From positions 1 through 33,381 of the forward strand of contig CANQBZ010000023.1 in the NCBI GenBank assembly GCA_947589295.1: a DNA stretch of 33,381 nucleotides. Reading direction: 5' to 3'. Positions 24,937 through 33,381 of the stretch are shown piece after piece. This DNA is from an uncultured Akkermansia sp. GTDB taxonomy: Bacteria > Verrucomicrobiota > Verrucomicrobiia > Verrucomicrobiales > Akkermansiaceae. Made by a program: the position numbers and the translations under genes. How positions within the stretch are numbered: the first letter of the stretch is position 1; every line of letters begins with the position of its first letter. Below the pieces are notes generated by a model. That model was not told the DNA's origin. It saw only the letters and a list, made by a program, of their open reading frames with translations, and made no database searches.

Positions 24937-25620
24937 ATGAGCCACAACGAAAAAGGGTATGTGTACATTCTTACTAATCCGAGTTTCCGCGAGGATTGGG
25001 TCAAGATAGGAAAGAGTGCGCGCGCGATTGACGTACGCGCCAAGGAACTGGACAACACGGCTGTTCCCCTGCCCTTTGAAATATTCGCTACGCTTGAAAC
25101 CAAGAAGTATGGAGAAGTCGAGAAGTTGGTTCACAAGACCATCGATCGCCTGACGGATCTACGTATTCGGCAAAACAGGGAGTTTTTCAACATCGAGCCA
25201 AAGATTGCTCTCGATATTTTCTACGACATCGCCAATACCATTGATGACGCGAAGGTGATCGAGTACGAAAACAACAAACCCGTCACCCCTGCTCCTGTAT
25301 GCGAAAAAGGCTCTAAAGACGAAGTTCGAGACGAAAATACCCCTGCCGAAGAATTGAAAACTCGCAAATCACGCTTTAAATTCAGCATGGTTGGAATTGG
25401 GATTGGTGAGACCATTGTGTTTGCTCCAACCGGGATTGAAGTAAAGGTCGCCTCGGATGATTCCGTGGAATACGAGGGACGCATCTACAAGCTTTCGCCA
25501 TTTGTCGGCACCTTCATGCCCGCAGATGAAAGAAACACTTCCGGTGCCTATCAAGGTGCGAAGTACTTCACCTACAAAGGCAAAATCCTGCATGATATGC
25601 GGATGGAGTCAGGTCTATAA
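24937..25620 (+). CDS. GIY-YIG (T5orf172-type) nuclease-family protein
   Basis: 227 residues from ATG 24937, chosen because the upstream frame start falls inside the promoter. Residues about 7-95 match the T5orf172 branch of the GIY-YIG fold: GYVYILTNPSF...WVKIGKSARAIDVRAKEL, then the glutamate of GEVEKLVHKTID and NREFFNIEP. A charged linker (about 125-155) leads to a C-terminal domain (FSMVGIGIGETIVFAP...VEYEGRIYKLS...YFTYKGKIL) of a type often found behind GIY-YIG domains. Such proteins are predicted to nick or bind DNA; many lie next to restriction genes and phage elements. It is the only rightward gene in the island and is transcribed divergently from mcrB. Whether it acts with McrBC or with the GHKL gene is open. 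Confidence 0.85.
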   Translation: MSHNEKGYVYILTNPSFREDWVKIGKSARAIDVRAKELDNTAVPLPFEIFATLETKKYGEVEKLVHKTIDRLTDLRIRQNREFFNIEPKIALDIFYDIANTIDDAKVIEYENNKPVTPAPVCEKGSKDEVRDENTPAEELKTRKSRFKFSMVGIGIGETIVFAPTGIEVKVASDDSVEYEGRIYKLSPFVGTFMPADERNTSGAYQGAKYFTYKGKILHDMRMESGL

Positions 25621-25929
25621 GTACGACTCGACTCCGCGATTAACTGAATGTATGCCCCGTGAGCTACAAGAAGGTTACCCATCGATACCTCCCTCGCCTC
25701 CAACCCTCGGCAGATTTTTTGTTTCTCCCCTCCCCACGTTACGGCGACGCAGTTTCTTTTGGCTTTTTTATTCCGCCCTGTCAGCGACTCATTGGGAACT
25801 TTCACTCCAGTTACATGTCATGCCTGACGTACAAATAAAGTTAGGGAGTTATGCCTAATCAACAAAATAGTATCTAGCTGCTACCATCGGACGGAGCACT
25901 TCTAATTCTTCCATTGTCTCAATCTGATC
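25621..25929. other. Intergenic region without recognised gene
   Basis: 309 bp between the convergent GIY-YIG and GHKL-nuclease genes. About 25690-25810 is pyrimidine-rich and more GC-rich than the GHKL gene beside it, with T-runs (25709-25718 and 25761-25769). No strong stem precedes the T-runs, so I do not call a terminator. A 77-codon minus frame shows no known domain. Confidence 0.5.
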
Positions 25930-28089
25930 TCATGAATCGCAACCCAAAAGCACATCAATGAATCTCTTATTCCTCGTTCTCGCCCTCTCAAGAAGTGTCG
26001 AATACTTTATCACCTCAGTGTACATAGTAGCTTTACCTTGGCCATTTATATCCAGAATACTAAATGGCTCGTGAAACCAATAATCGAAACCTGGAGCACG
26101 TCGAAATCCAATGCCTGCTGACACCATTTCCCCCGTTTTTACTTTTTCTCCAATTAAGTAGCCATAAAAATTTTGAATACTTATATCATCATTTGTACAA
26201 TTCGCGAGCACAAAAGCATATCTGTTGAGCTGAAGTAAATGTTCCGCCACGTTCACATCTGGTGCTTTCAATTCAATGATAATACATTTCCCTTCCTCTG
26301 GAAACAATAATATATCTGGTCTGTTTTTATCTCTGTCGTTTAAAAACTCTTTCATATCTTCATCGAGAGAGTCAAAGCTTGATTTATTGAAGAGGGATTT
26401 ATTGTTATATTTAATGTCCACGAATTGTTTTTCAGAACACCCTTGAAAATATAAATAGGAATCATCCAGCAGCCATAGATCACTTTTAGCTGGATTATCT
26501 GAATATCGCTGAAACAAAAGATTGTGCATAAATTTTTCCTTGATCCTGTGTTCATTATTATGCGGGTCAAGATGTTTCCTAAGCGTCTCATCTAGCAAAT
26601 CAAGCACCATTTTTCTACGCATTAAATACCTCGCTAAATTTTCTTTATTTTCAGCCGCTATAGTCTTTGTGAGTTCAGTGGAACTCTCCTCTAATTTTGT
26701 CTCGTACTCTTTTTCACAAGGATCTAGCCTCTCCAGAATACTTTTATAATTCTTAAAAGCTTTGTTTATAGCAACATCTTTTTGGGCCACTTCATTCGCT
26801 TTCTCTTTATGCAACAGTTCAATTATTTCATTCTCAGTCGTTCCCAAAGAAACTCTAGTGGCAACGCGTTTTACAGTTTCTGTTGAACATAAACGTTGTA
26901 CAGCCAATTCGTGGATTTGATCTGTTATCTCCTCTCTCCTTTGTTGAATTGCTGGATAATTCTCGCAAATCAGTCTCTCTGTTTCGTATATAATATCTTC
27001 AAGAAGAATCGCTTGATTTCTAAACATATCTCCAGCCATGCTTTTCAATGTATTGCTGGTTGGAAGTTCGAGGTTTCCTCTAACATCCGTATCACATTGA
27101 TCAATATAATCACTGGAAAGAAGAAAAAGCAAGTGCGAACCGACTGTTTTTTCTAATCCTTTAAGATGCGGAAGATCAATATTTTGGGTACGACAGCCCT
27201 TACTTACAAGAAAAACCTTATCTCTTATTTTTGGGGGAGCGTCTAACTTATAAGACGTCAAAGTAAACACTTCTTTCTGCGGAGAAAGATCCAACTTGCC
27301 ATCAGATAAATTTTTTTTATATTGTAGTATAAAAGAGCTCTCTTTATCTTTCTCCGGAAGGTCCTTCTTACAAATCTGTTGTTCCTCTGGTTCTCTGTCA
27401 TCTCTGCACACTTTTATATTAATTGTCGGCAACTCTCCTTGATGTTGGCATAGCAAAGCAGTAAAATAATTCAATATTTTGGCCTTAATGCCGCTCGCGT
27501 CCAACCTTGCGTAATAATTTTTATCATCTTCATCAAATGGCTCGCTAAAAATAACTTTTGTTCCTGTACCTTGCCCTTTACAGAGGGTCCCGTTTTCATA
27601 AATAAACGCAAACGCATTTTGTTGAATATACGGTGCAGTATTAGACAACTCGACCTTTCTATACTTTTTCACTTGATTTTCTCCATAGTAAACACTTTCC
27701 AATACCGTGCTTTGAAAAAAATGGATGTATTGAATTCTTCCCGTACCTTTATTCTTTTTCTTTTTTGTCCTATCACGGATTGTAAGTAGTCTATTTAAAT
27801 TTTCGTCATTAAGACCTACTGCGTTATCTTCGATCTCTATGCGTAAAAATTCAAAAGATTGATGCTCCCCTGGAAGCAAATCATTGTGCAAGTACAAGCG
27901 AATGGTAATTTCTCCGTTTTTGAGTTTTCCCTCTTCAAATGCCTCCCAAGCATTCATGAAAGCTTCATATACAGGTTGCAATCTATCTGTTGTATTTTTC
28001 TTGATTGAGGAAAATTCCCCCTCATAGGAAACACCAGTCCCTCTTACGAACTGATTTTCGTGTATTTGGCTCAAAATGTCTATATTCAT
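25930..28089 (-). CDS. GHKL (Bergerat-fold) ATPase fused to PD-(D/E)XK nuclease
   Basis: 719 residues. The N-terminal ATPase shows the N box YEAFMNAWEAF (E42, N46), the G1 box IEDNAVGL (D88, G92), the G2 box KGTGRIQ (G115-G117) and GQGTGTKVIF (about 173-182), the pattern of MutL/MORC/Hsp90-type ATPases. A helical, charged middle (about 380-520) may be a coiled coil. The C-terminus has a nuclease signature RPDILLF...IIIELKAPD: D592, E606, K608, then a helix with LNRYAFVL. GHKL ATPases of this sort occur in bacterial restriction-like loci. I infer an ATP-gated DNA-cutting defence effector. The gene is clearly AT-rich by eye (about 35-40% GC) against its neighbours, suggesting separate transfer. 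ATG 28089 follows the 52-codon frame by 10 nt. Confidence 0.85.
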   Translation of the reverse strand: MNIDILSQIHENQFVRGTGVSYEGEFSSIKKNTTDRLQPVYEAFMNAWEAFEEGKLKNGEITIRLYLHNDLLPGEHQSFEFLRIEIEDNAVGLNDENLNRLLTIRDRTKKKKNKGTGRIQYIHFFQSTVLESVYYGENQVKKYRKVELSNTAPYIQQNAFAFIYENGTLCKGQGTGTKVIFSEPFDEDDKNYYARLDASGIKAKILNYFTALLCQHQGELPTINIKVCRDDREPEEQQICKKDLPEKDKESSFILQYKKNLSDGKLDLSPQKEVFTLTSYKLDAPPKIRDKVFLVSKGCRTQNIDLPHLKGLEKTVGSHLLFLLSSDYIDQCDTDVRGNLELPTSNTLKSMAGDMFRNQAILLEDIIYETERLICENYPAIQQRREEITDQIHELAVQRLCSTETVKRVATRVSLGTTENEIIELLHKEKANEVAQKDVAINKAFKNYKSILERLDPCEKEYETKLEESSTELTKTIAAENKENLARYLMRRKMVLDLLDETLRKHLDPHNNEHRIKEKFMHNLLFQRYSDNPAKSDLWLLDDSYLYFQGCSEKQFVDIKYNNKSLFNKSSFDSLDEDMKEFLNDRDKNRPDILLFPEEGKCIIIELKAPDVNVAEHLLQLNRYAFVLANCTNDDISIQNFYGYLIGEKVKTGEMVSAGIGFRRAPGFDYWFHEPFSILDINGQGKATMYTEVIKYSTLLERARTRNKRFIDVLLGCDS

Positions 28090-28099
28090 GATAAATAGT

Positions 28100-28258
28100 T
28101 CACATCTTCTTAATCATCTTTTCGATAAAATCTCTTTCCTCGCGACTCAGATCATACTTATCGTAGAGTTGTTTTCCAATGTTTCTGTCCATGCATTCCA
28201 AAACTGCCCCACGCAGCTCCCGTATCTCCTTCAGCTTGCCTAACTTCGGGGTATTCAT
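28100..28258 (-). CDS. 52-residue protein or gene remnant upstream of the GHKL-nuclease
   Basis: Reads MNTPKLGKLKEIRELRG, then LYDKYDLSREERDF and ends FIEKMIKKM. The end resembles the C-terminal tails of some restriction-modification methyltransferases (LYxLYGLSxEE-type), so it may be the last scrap of a deleted methylase; it could also be a real small helical partner. A stop codon lies 8 codons before the ATG in frame. The ATG lies in the region matching the mcrB promoter. It ends 10 nt before the GHKL-nuclease start, so the two would share an mRNA. Confidence 0.45.
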   Translation of the reverse strand: MNTPKLGKLKEIRELRGAVLECMDRNIGKQLYDKYDLSREERDFIEKMIKKM

Positions 28259-28292
28259 GCGGGTGAAAACAGCGACGGTTCAAGCGAGAAAA
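28248..28292. repeat. Direct repeat copy 2, right of GIY-YIG/GHKL segment
   Basis: Matches 24811-24853 in the same orientation. The -35-like TTGAAC (28283-28278) is kept, but the -10 hexamer equivalent is altered (ATGAAT at a 19-bp spacing) and overlaps the 52-codon frame's ATG, so promoter strength here is doubtful. The 168-bp gap 28259-28426 that contains it holds no other gene. Confidence 0.55.
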
Positions 28293-28426
28293 ACGAGAAG
28301 TATATCCATTACTAAAATACTTCGGTACAACTTTATGACTAAAAATCGACTTGAGAGAAATACAAACGTTTTTCACATTTGCAAAAATTGAGGGAAGATA
28401 AGCATGTCGACGATCATTGCTCTGCT

Positions 28427-31270
28427 TTATGTTTCGTGGAAATCTGACTCCTCAAATTTGAGCGCTTTTGCGTTCTCTTTCACCGCTCGCACGATAGACG
28501 CATCTAAGGGTAGCAGACCATTTGTTTTGGCCCCAATTTCCAGATGAAGCTCGACCGTAACGTCGGTTTTTTTTGTAAAGAGAGACACAACTTCCTCCAC
28601 CACTTTATGGAATTCACCTTCCGGGTTGATGGGATCTAATTTCATCGTGCCGTAATAACGCCTATAGGCCTGCACGGGCATGGGTGAGTCCCCCGGAGTA
28701 TGTGTTGTGGTAACCGTTCCATTTCCATCGTTTGTGTGACCGCCGGCGCCCGGATCCTGTGGCTGTGGAGGGGGCACCGGCTTGGCCTCCTCCAGCTTGG
28801 CTTTATATGCTTGAGCTACAGATTTCTCGATAATAACAGAGGACGAATCGGCGTAGAGCATTGAAGGCTTTTCACCGAATACAAAGCCGAGGAAATCATC
28901 TGCCTCCTGACCAGTAGCGTAGCCAAAGGAATCACCACTAGCCACGCCATTGGAAATGGTCTCACACAGCACATCGATGTTCTGCAAACGAGGGAAGTAA
29001 TAATACATGCACATATCCTTCCATAGCTGGTCCACCGATACCACAGTTTTGCCTTTGCCGAAATAATACTTGTCTAAGTCTTGTTTCAGAAGTGTGGGGG
29101 AATAACACTGGACAACGTACTCGTTATCAGTCAAGGCGGCTTTCACTGCGTCGGCAAGCTTGCCACCCCCGCAAGAAATAGTACGAACCTCAAGTTCCAT
29201 CTTGCGTTCATCTCTGGCCACCGGCACAATCAGGTGCTTGTAGCACTCTATCAATACGCTGCTCAGGAGATTGTGCGAAGCCTCTTTATCCTGCTTCACG
29301 CCTTTAATCTGCTGCGCATCCAGATTAAGCCGCCCGCTCGTCATTTCGTCTTCAATCTCGCACCAAGCGAGATAGGATCGGCACTGGTCAATGACTCGTT
29401 CGATCACACCGGAGTCCGGCGCAAGGAACACCACTCGGTTCTTGTACAAGCGTTGCTTAGTATCATTCATGCCACTTGGGCTAAACGTGACGCCGTCCAA
29501 GATGGCATTGACCTGCTTAAAGGTATTATCCGGCGCCGCTTTGCTGTATGAATAGACGGAATCGGGCTGCAACAGGATGAGACGCACGCCGGAGCCGATT
29601 TCATCAGGAATATCGCTAACCGGAGTAAAGACATGCTGAGCACTAAAGAAAGAGTTGCGACCCATCCTGGTCTCCATCAGTTTTTTCAATGTGCTGATAA
29701 CCCGGCTGTGGTCAACTTTCTCCTTACGGGCCTCCATTTCCTTGCGCAAATTAGGGTGCGTGTCGAACCAGTAGCGGTCATCGCTGCTGAAAAGATAATG
29801 CAGGTTGTCACGCAAGCGGGAAAAGACGTCTTCGTATGTCGAAAGGGTGTCCCCCGGGCGACCGCATCCCAACAGTATGCGCTCTTTGTGTATACCTCGG
29901 GCAGACTGGGCTGCGTTTCCCGGAGCACTGCCCAAGAACACTGTACGAGCAACACGGTGGGCGGCCTGCAATGCACCGAACCTCTGGTCTTTGTCAATAA
30001 TAGCGCTCTGGGAATCCTTGCCGTCGATTTCCTTGGTAATCACAACATCCCAACCTTGGGGCAGATATTGGGTGCTCTTCACCCGCACTTGCATATCGTG
30101 AAGGGGCAACGAACTCGGCATAATCATGGGATCCTGATCATTATCCTGCCACAAGCGGTGAATAACGATGGCCATGTATTGCAGCACACCTCGCGTACGT
30201 TGGAACTTGTCCAGTGTCGACCAGTCTTCATACAAGCGGTCAAAGATTTCCGGGTGGATGGGGTAGGAACGGCGAAGCTTGTCATAATACCGGCTTTCCT
30301 GCACCTCAGACGGCAGACGATCCTTGTTGTCCCGGTAAAAGTCCGCAAACGCCCGGCATACGTCATCCACCTCATTCTCTACACCTGTCGTGTCGAAAAG
30401 TCGGCGGCGTACAATCTCAAAGCTCTCATCTTGGGCAACGGGCTTCCACACGCTTTCTACGCGACCGAAGCACTTCTCCAGAGAAGTGAGTACCTTCTTG
30501 CCCTGGGTGCCCACCGTTTCGGAGTCCGACTCCGGCAGAGATGCCAGCAGCATAGCATTGGGCACCGCCTTCATGCCTTCCGTCAATGCCTGAATGAAGG
30601 ACATATTCGCCGCCAGTGTACCGGCTGTCAAATGCTTGCTATCGTCCAACTGACGAAGGAAAGCTACCAACTCGTCCATCAGCACCACGCAGGGTGCTGC
30701 CTTACGAAGCAGCTCTATGATGACCTCCTTGCCCGGGGCGGTGCCGCTGCGGTCACTATCGGCCACCAGGCCGTAGCCCTCCTTACCCAGCAGGGAATAC
30801 GCCAGCAGCCCCCACAGCGTCCATATATCGAGGCCGTCGCGGGTAACAGACTGGTTGGGGGAAAGGGAGATACCATCAATTACCGCCACGTGTGCCTTGG
30901 GCAGTTCCATGATACCGGCCTTATCCAACAGGGAGGGAATTCCCTCCATGTTCCGGTGGCTCACTTCCTGCTTCGCCAAGTGATAGACAGCAAGCAAAGT
31001 ATGCGTTTTACCACCACCGAAATTGGTCTGCAGTTGAATAACCGGGTCGCCGCCTCTACCAGCGAGACGCCGCGCAACAGATATGAGCAAATCGCGCATA
31101 CCCTCGGTGATGAAGGTTCGACTAAAGAATTGCTCTGCATTCTGATATTCCTGCTCGGCGTCGCCCGAAGCCACACGTGAAATATCGGCGGCGAACTCGG
31201 CTTGTTTGAAACTCCCCTCCAGCACATCGCGATGGGGTCGGGCAATCAATCTCCAGGGTTTTGTCGTCAT
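28427..31270 (-). CDS. DUF499-family AAA+ ATPase (methylase-associated defence protein)
   Basis: 947 residues. Walker A lies in TNFGGGKTH (82-90) and Walker B in VVLMDE (195-200), both typical of the DUF499 family. Large helical regions follow. A Pro/Gly-rich linker ([15 protein letters not shown], about residues 830-860) precedes a C-terminal domain of about 80 residues. DUF499 proteins occur in defence islands beside DUF1156 methylases and a helicase; their mechanism is not well defined. It starts 7 nt after the DUF1156 stop on the same strand, so the two are one operon. No Shine-Dalgarno site is visible at ATG 31270, suggesting coupling. A 515-codon antisense frame on the plus strand is a shadow. 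Confidence 0.88.
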   Translation of the reverse strand: MTTKPWRLIARPHRDVLEGSFKQAEFAADISRVASGDAEQEYQNAEQFFSRTFITEGMRDLLISVARRLAGRGGDPVIQLQTNFGGGKTHTLLAVYHLAKQEVSHRNMEGIPSLLDKAGIMELPKAHVAVIDGISLSPNQSVTRDGLDIWTLWGLLAYSLLGKEGYGLVADSDRSGTAPGKEVIIELLRKAAPCVVLMDELVAFLRQLDDSKHLTAGTLAANMSFIQALTEGMKAVPNAMLLASLPESDSETVGTQGKKVLTSLEKCFGRVESVWKPVAQDESFEIVRRRLFDTTGVENEVDDVCRAFADFYRDNKDRLPSEVQESRYYDKLRRSYPIHPEIFDRLYEDWSTLDKFQRTRGVLQYMAIVIHRLWQDNDQDPMIMPSSLPLHDMQVRVKSTQYLPQGWDVVITKEIDGKDSQSAIIDKDQRFGALQAAHRVARTVFLGSAPGNAAQSARGIHKERILLGCGRPGDTLSTYEDVFSRLRDNLHYLFSSDDRYWFDTHPNLRKEMEARKEKVDHSRVISTLKKLMETRMGRNSFFSAQHVFTPVSDIPDEIGSGVRLILLQPDSVYSYSKAAPDNTFKQVNAILDGVTFSPSGMNDTKQRLYKNRVVFLAPDSGVIERVIDQCRSYLAWCEIEDEMTSGRLNLDAQQIKGVKQDKEASHNLLSSVLIECYKHLIVPVARDERKMELEVRTISCGGGKLADAVKAALTDNEYVVQCYSPTLLKQDLDKYYFGKGKTVVSVDQLWKDMCMYYYFPRLQNIDVLCETISNGVASGDSFGYATGQEADDFLGFVFGEKPSMLYADSSSVIIEKSVAQAYKAKLEEAKPVPPPQPQDPGAGGHTNDGNGTVTTTHTPGDSPMPVQAYRRYYGTMKLDPINPEGEFHKVVEEVVSLFTKKTDVTVELHLEIGAKTNGLLPLDASIVRAVKENAKALKFEESDFHET

Positions 31271-31277
31271 GGTCGTA

Positions 31278-33381
31278 TTAAAGGTCTAAAGTTGTTTGTA
31301 CAAGTTTCTCCTTGCCTTCTTTCTCGCTGGTGATTTCAATCTCGCTCCAGCAGCTCATCAATTCGTTATAATAGCGGGCTTCTTCGGCATTACCTTTGCG
31401 CTCGTTGAAGACATAAAGGTGGTATGCCAGCTGACGTATGTTTTCAGTCTCTTCCTGCATACGGGCCAGCAATGCACCGGCTGCTTGCTCGCCTCCCTTT
31501 TGGAAAGCCTTTATCAGGTGATGGCAAGCCTCCCACACGGGGCGCAGCTTATCTTTTTCCGGCGCGTAATCGTCCGGATAATCACGCCAATGTATCAGTT
31601 GTACCTTGCCGCCTTTGGAGATTGCAACACCGCTATTCGCTACGGTTTCAACGCTCGTGCCCTTGGCGCGTGCTAATACGTCGGCCTCTCCGTACGCGCC
31701 CTCGTTCCACCCGTATTGCTGGTACCAGGCATCACAGAAAAGAGTCTCCTGGTCAAAGCCACTGCCGCTCGGATTCAGATAGTCCGATATCTGGCGGTTG
31801 ATTTCTATCATGGCCTCATGCACACTCATGGAGGAGCCGTCTGCCTTCAATACAGCCCCGTACTTGGAGAAAATCTCCATACCCGGTCCAATGGCAGCCT
31901 GCGCCAGATCTACGGGCGCCACGGGGCTATTTTCGCCGTCAGAACCGACCATGTCATCCAAAGCCTCGGGCATGCGTGCCATCAACTCCGAGATAAATTG
32001 GCGGCGGCTGACAATAGCGGCATCCCGGCTGCGTTTTCGACAAACAAGCACGATACTGGAGGCCAGGGCGTTGGTTTTCATGCCTACCATTCTTGCGCCC
32101 ATTTCTGTGCGCATCGGCCAAGTTCCCGTGATTGCGAAGCCCGCACGAATAAGAGCTTCAAGGAATGATTCCCATCCGGTATTACTGGTTGCTCCCTCTT
32201 TAGTTTCAGACGCTTTGAATGCATAGTAAATAGAGACAGGAAAACCCGGATGAGATATATCCGCCAAATTCCTCATGGTTGTAGTCATACCATCCATGAA
32301 GAAAGATTCGGCCGCCTCTTTTGAGCCGTGGCGATAAGGGGTCGCGACAAGCTCTTCGTCTTTAGGTGCCGATATTGTGGCGAATAAATCCGGATAAAGC
32401 GATCTCAAATTCTTGCGCAGCCATATATAAAAATAATCAGATAAGTCGGCATATCCGATATTGTCGTAATAAGGGGGATCCGTTGAGATTATTTTATGAG
32501 AGCTTATATTTTGGGTCTGTGCATCAGCCTGCATCGCAGCAGCTTCCGGCTGTCCGGGAAGATTTGATACAGCTTTTTGTACCCATTCAACCATTGCAAG
32601 CCAATTAGCTGTGGAGTGGCTCAAGGGATTACATTCTGCATAATCCCAGGTCATGGGAATAGCCTGCCTTCCAAATGTGTTTCTAATCTTTTCTCCCGAA
32701 CTATTCCAACTACATATTGAAGACCAATAATCTGCGCATTTATCGATACAAAAGCTTAAATATACCGCTATGGCATCACCGTACGCCTTAGCTCCGGTTC
32801 CTCCGTCCGAGAGCGCGACACCGTCATCCGTCATACCCGCATTGATAGCGTCCTGTTCGGCTTTAGCCTTCGCCTCCTGAACAAGGTCGGAGAAGGTATT
32901 GAGCGCCACCAGCTGTCGCTGGGTGAATAAATCTCCATACGTTGTCAGACCATAGGCTGGTGTCCAAAAGTTCCTGGGGTCATCCGCAATCGGTATATTT
33001 GGGCGTCGAATTTCCTTCTCGTCCATGTTGAGTTCTGTGGTACGCATGCAAGAGGGTGACAAGTAAACACGCTCATGAGAACCTTCTGCCACAACAGCTA
33101 ACAATTTATGGTTACTCCTGCCGGATGAACACTGTTCTTTGGTGTATTCCGGAGTAATGGGGGTATCACTGAGTAAGCAAGTAAACTTAGCTCCTCGAGC
33201 CATCTTAGTACCGTTTTCCAGGCCTAAAGGAATAGCCCCAACTCGAACTTCTAGACGATACGAATCGCCATTGATAATAGGTTCCACATACGCCTCTTTC
33301 CCTTTCTTTTTCGAGAGAACGAAGCTGGAAACCAGCGGCACATCCACATGGCTAAATGCAGGGTTCGGACTCTTAACCGTA
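31278..33381 (-). CDS. DUF1156-family DNA methyltransferase (5' end beyond window)
   Basis: About 701 codons are visible and the frame stays open to the right edge, so the GTG at 33347 is not the true start. The first visible residues, [20 protein letters not shown] and [13 protein letters not shown], match the central part of DUF1156 methylases. The catalytic motif DPPYYDN (codons from 32480 down) marks an amino-methyltransferase acting on adenine N6 or cytosine N4. It is followed by [14 protein letters not shown] and [16 protein letters not shown]. The SAM-binding FxGxG motif should lie in the missing N-terminal part. With DUF499 immediately downstream it probably forms an anti-phage modification system; the expected SF2 helicase is not in the window. 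Confidence 0.88.
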   Translation of the reverse strand, partial: TVKSPNPAFSHVDVPLVSSFVLSKKKGKEAYVEPIINGDSYRLEVRVGAIPLGLENGTKMARGAKFTCLLSDTPITPEYTKEQCSSGRSNHKLLAVVAEGSHERVYLSPSCMRTTELNMDEKEIRRPNIPIADDPRNFWTPAYGLTTYGDLFTQRQLVALNTFSDLVQEAKAKAEQDAINAGMTDDGVALSDGGTGAKAYGDAIAVYLSFCIDKCADYWSSICSWNSSGEKIRNTFGRQAIPMTWDYAECNPLSHSTANWLAMVEWVQKAVSNLPGQPEAAAMQADAQTQNISSHKIISTDPPYYDNIGYADLSDYFYIWLRKNLRSLYPDLFATISAPKDEELVATPYRHGSKEAAESFFMDGMTTTMRNLADISHPGFPVSIYYAFKASETKEGATSNTGWESFLEALIRAGFAITGTWPMRTEMGARMVGMKTNALASSIVLVCRKRSRDAAIVSRRQFISELMARMPEALDDMVGSDGENSPVAPVDLAQAAIGPGMEIFSKYGAVLKADGSSMSVHEAMIEINRQISDYLNPSGSGFDQETLFCDAWYQQYGWNEGAYGEADVLARAKGTSVETVANSGVAISKGGKVQLIHWRDYPDDYAPEKDKLRPVWEACHHLIKAFQKGGEQAAGALLARMQEETENIRQLAYHLYVFNERKGNAEEARYYNELMSCWSEIEITSEKEGKEKLVQTTLDL

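Noticed and set aside
29633..31180. 515-codon plus-strand open frame opposite the DUF499 gene
   Set aside because: It lies wholly antisense to a gene with clear Walker motifs, has low-complexity H/Q/L-rich sequence, and shows no domain, ribosome site or promoter.
33345..33347. GTG as the start of the DUF1156 methylase
   Set aside because: The frame is open to the window edge with family-like residues upstream, so the gene is simply truncated.

Overview
The window looks like the chromosome of a Verrucomicrobiota bacterium, probably related to the Akkermansia lineage. This is inferred from a giant exported autotransporter-type protein, a Gram-negative envelope gene set and a high-GC core; no rRNA or other marker gene is present to prove it. 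I see no tRNA, rRNA or CRISPR array.

Layout. (1) Positions 1-9314, minus strand: one uninterrupted reading frame of more than 3,100 codons for an autotransporter-associated beta-strand-repeat protein, running off the left edge. (2) 9315-9789: a divergent, AT-rich control region with a 20-bp inverted repeat whose arms are themselves near-palindromes. (3) 9790-20785: a compact housekeeping block. Enolase reads rightward and overlaps pdxA tail to tail. On the minus strand, in transcription order, come adk, then an operon of a short-chain dehydrogenase, a membrane-anchored GH75-like protein, ruvA and ribonuclease Z. Next is an operon of an outer-membrane barrel, an exported protein, rnhB and yraN, and last a small membrane protein with pdxA. 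Several operon-first genes have a sigma70-like promoter whose -10 box ends only 7-8 nt before the start codon, so their mRNAs may be leaderless; some internal genes (pdxA, the GH75-like gene) have clear Shine-Dalgarno sites.

(4) 20786-33381: an accessory defence island. It begins with a decayed ISL3-like transposase. It then holds mcrC and mcrB (type IV, modification-dependent restriction; McrB carries an EVE/PUA-like domain), a divergent GIY-YIG (T5orf172-type) protein, and an AT-rich gene fusing a GHKL (Bergerat-fold) ATPase to a PD-(D/E)XK nuclease, preceded by a 52-codon frame. The island ends with a DUF499 ATPase and a DUF1156 DNA methylase cut by the right edge. The GIY-YIG/GHKL segment is bracketed by two related direct repeats, one of which forms the likely mcrB promoter.

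How they may work together: the DUF1156 methylase with the DUF499 ATPase probably forms a methylation-based anti-phage system whose helicase would lie outside the window. McrBC would cut foreign modified DNA. The GHKL-nuclease gene, with or without GIY-YIG, is the least described part and the best candidate for a new defence module, possibly inserted as a cassette between two known systems.
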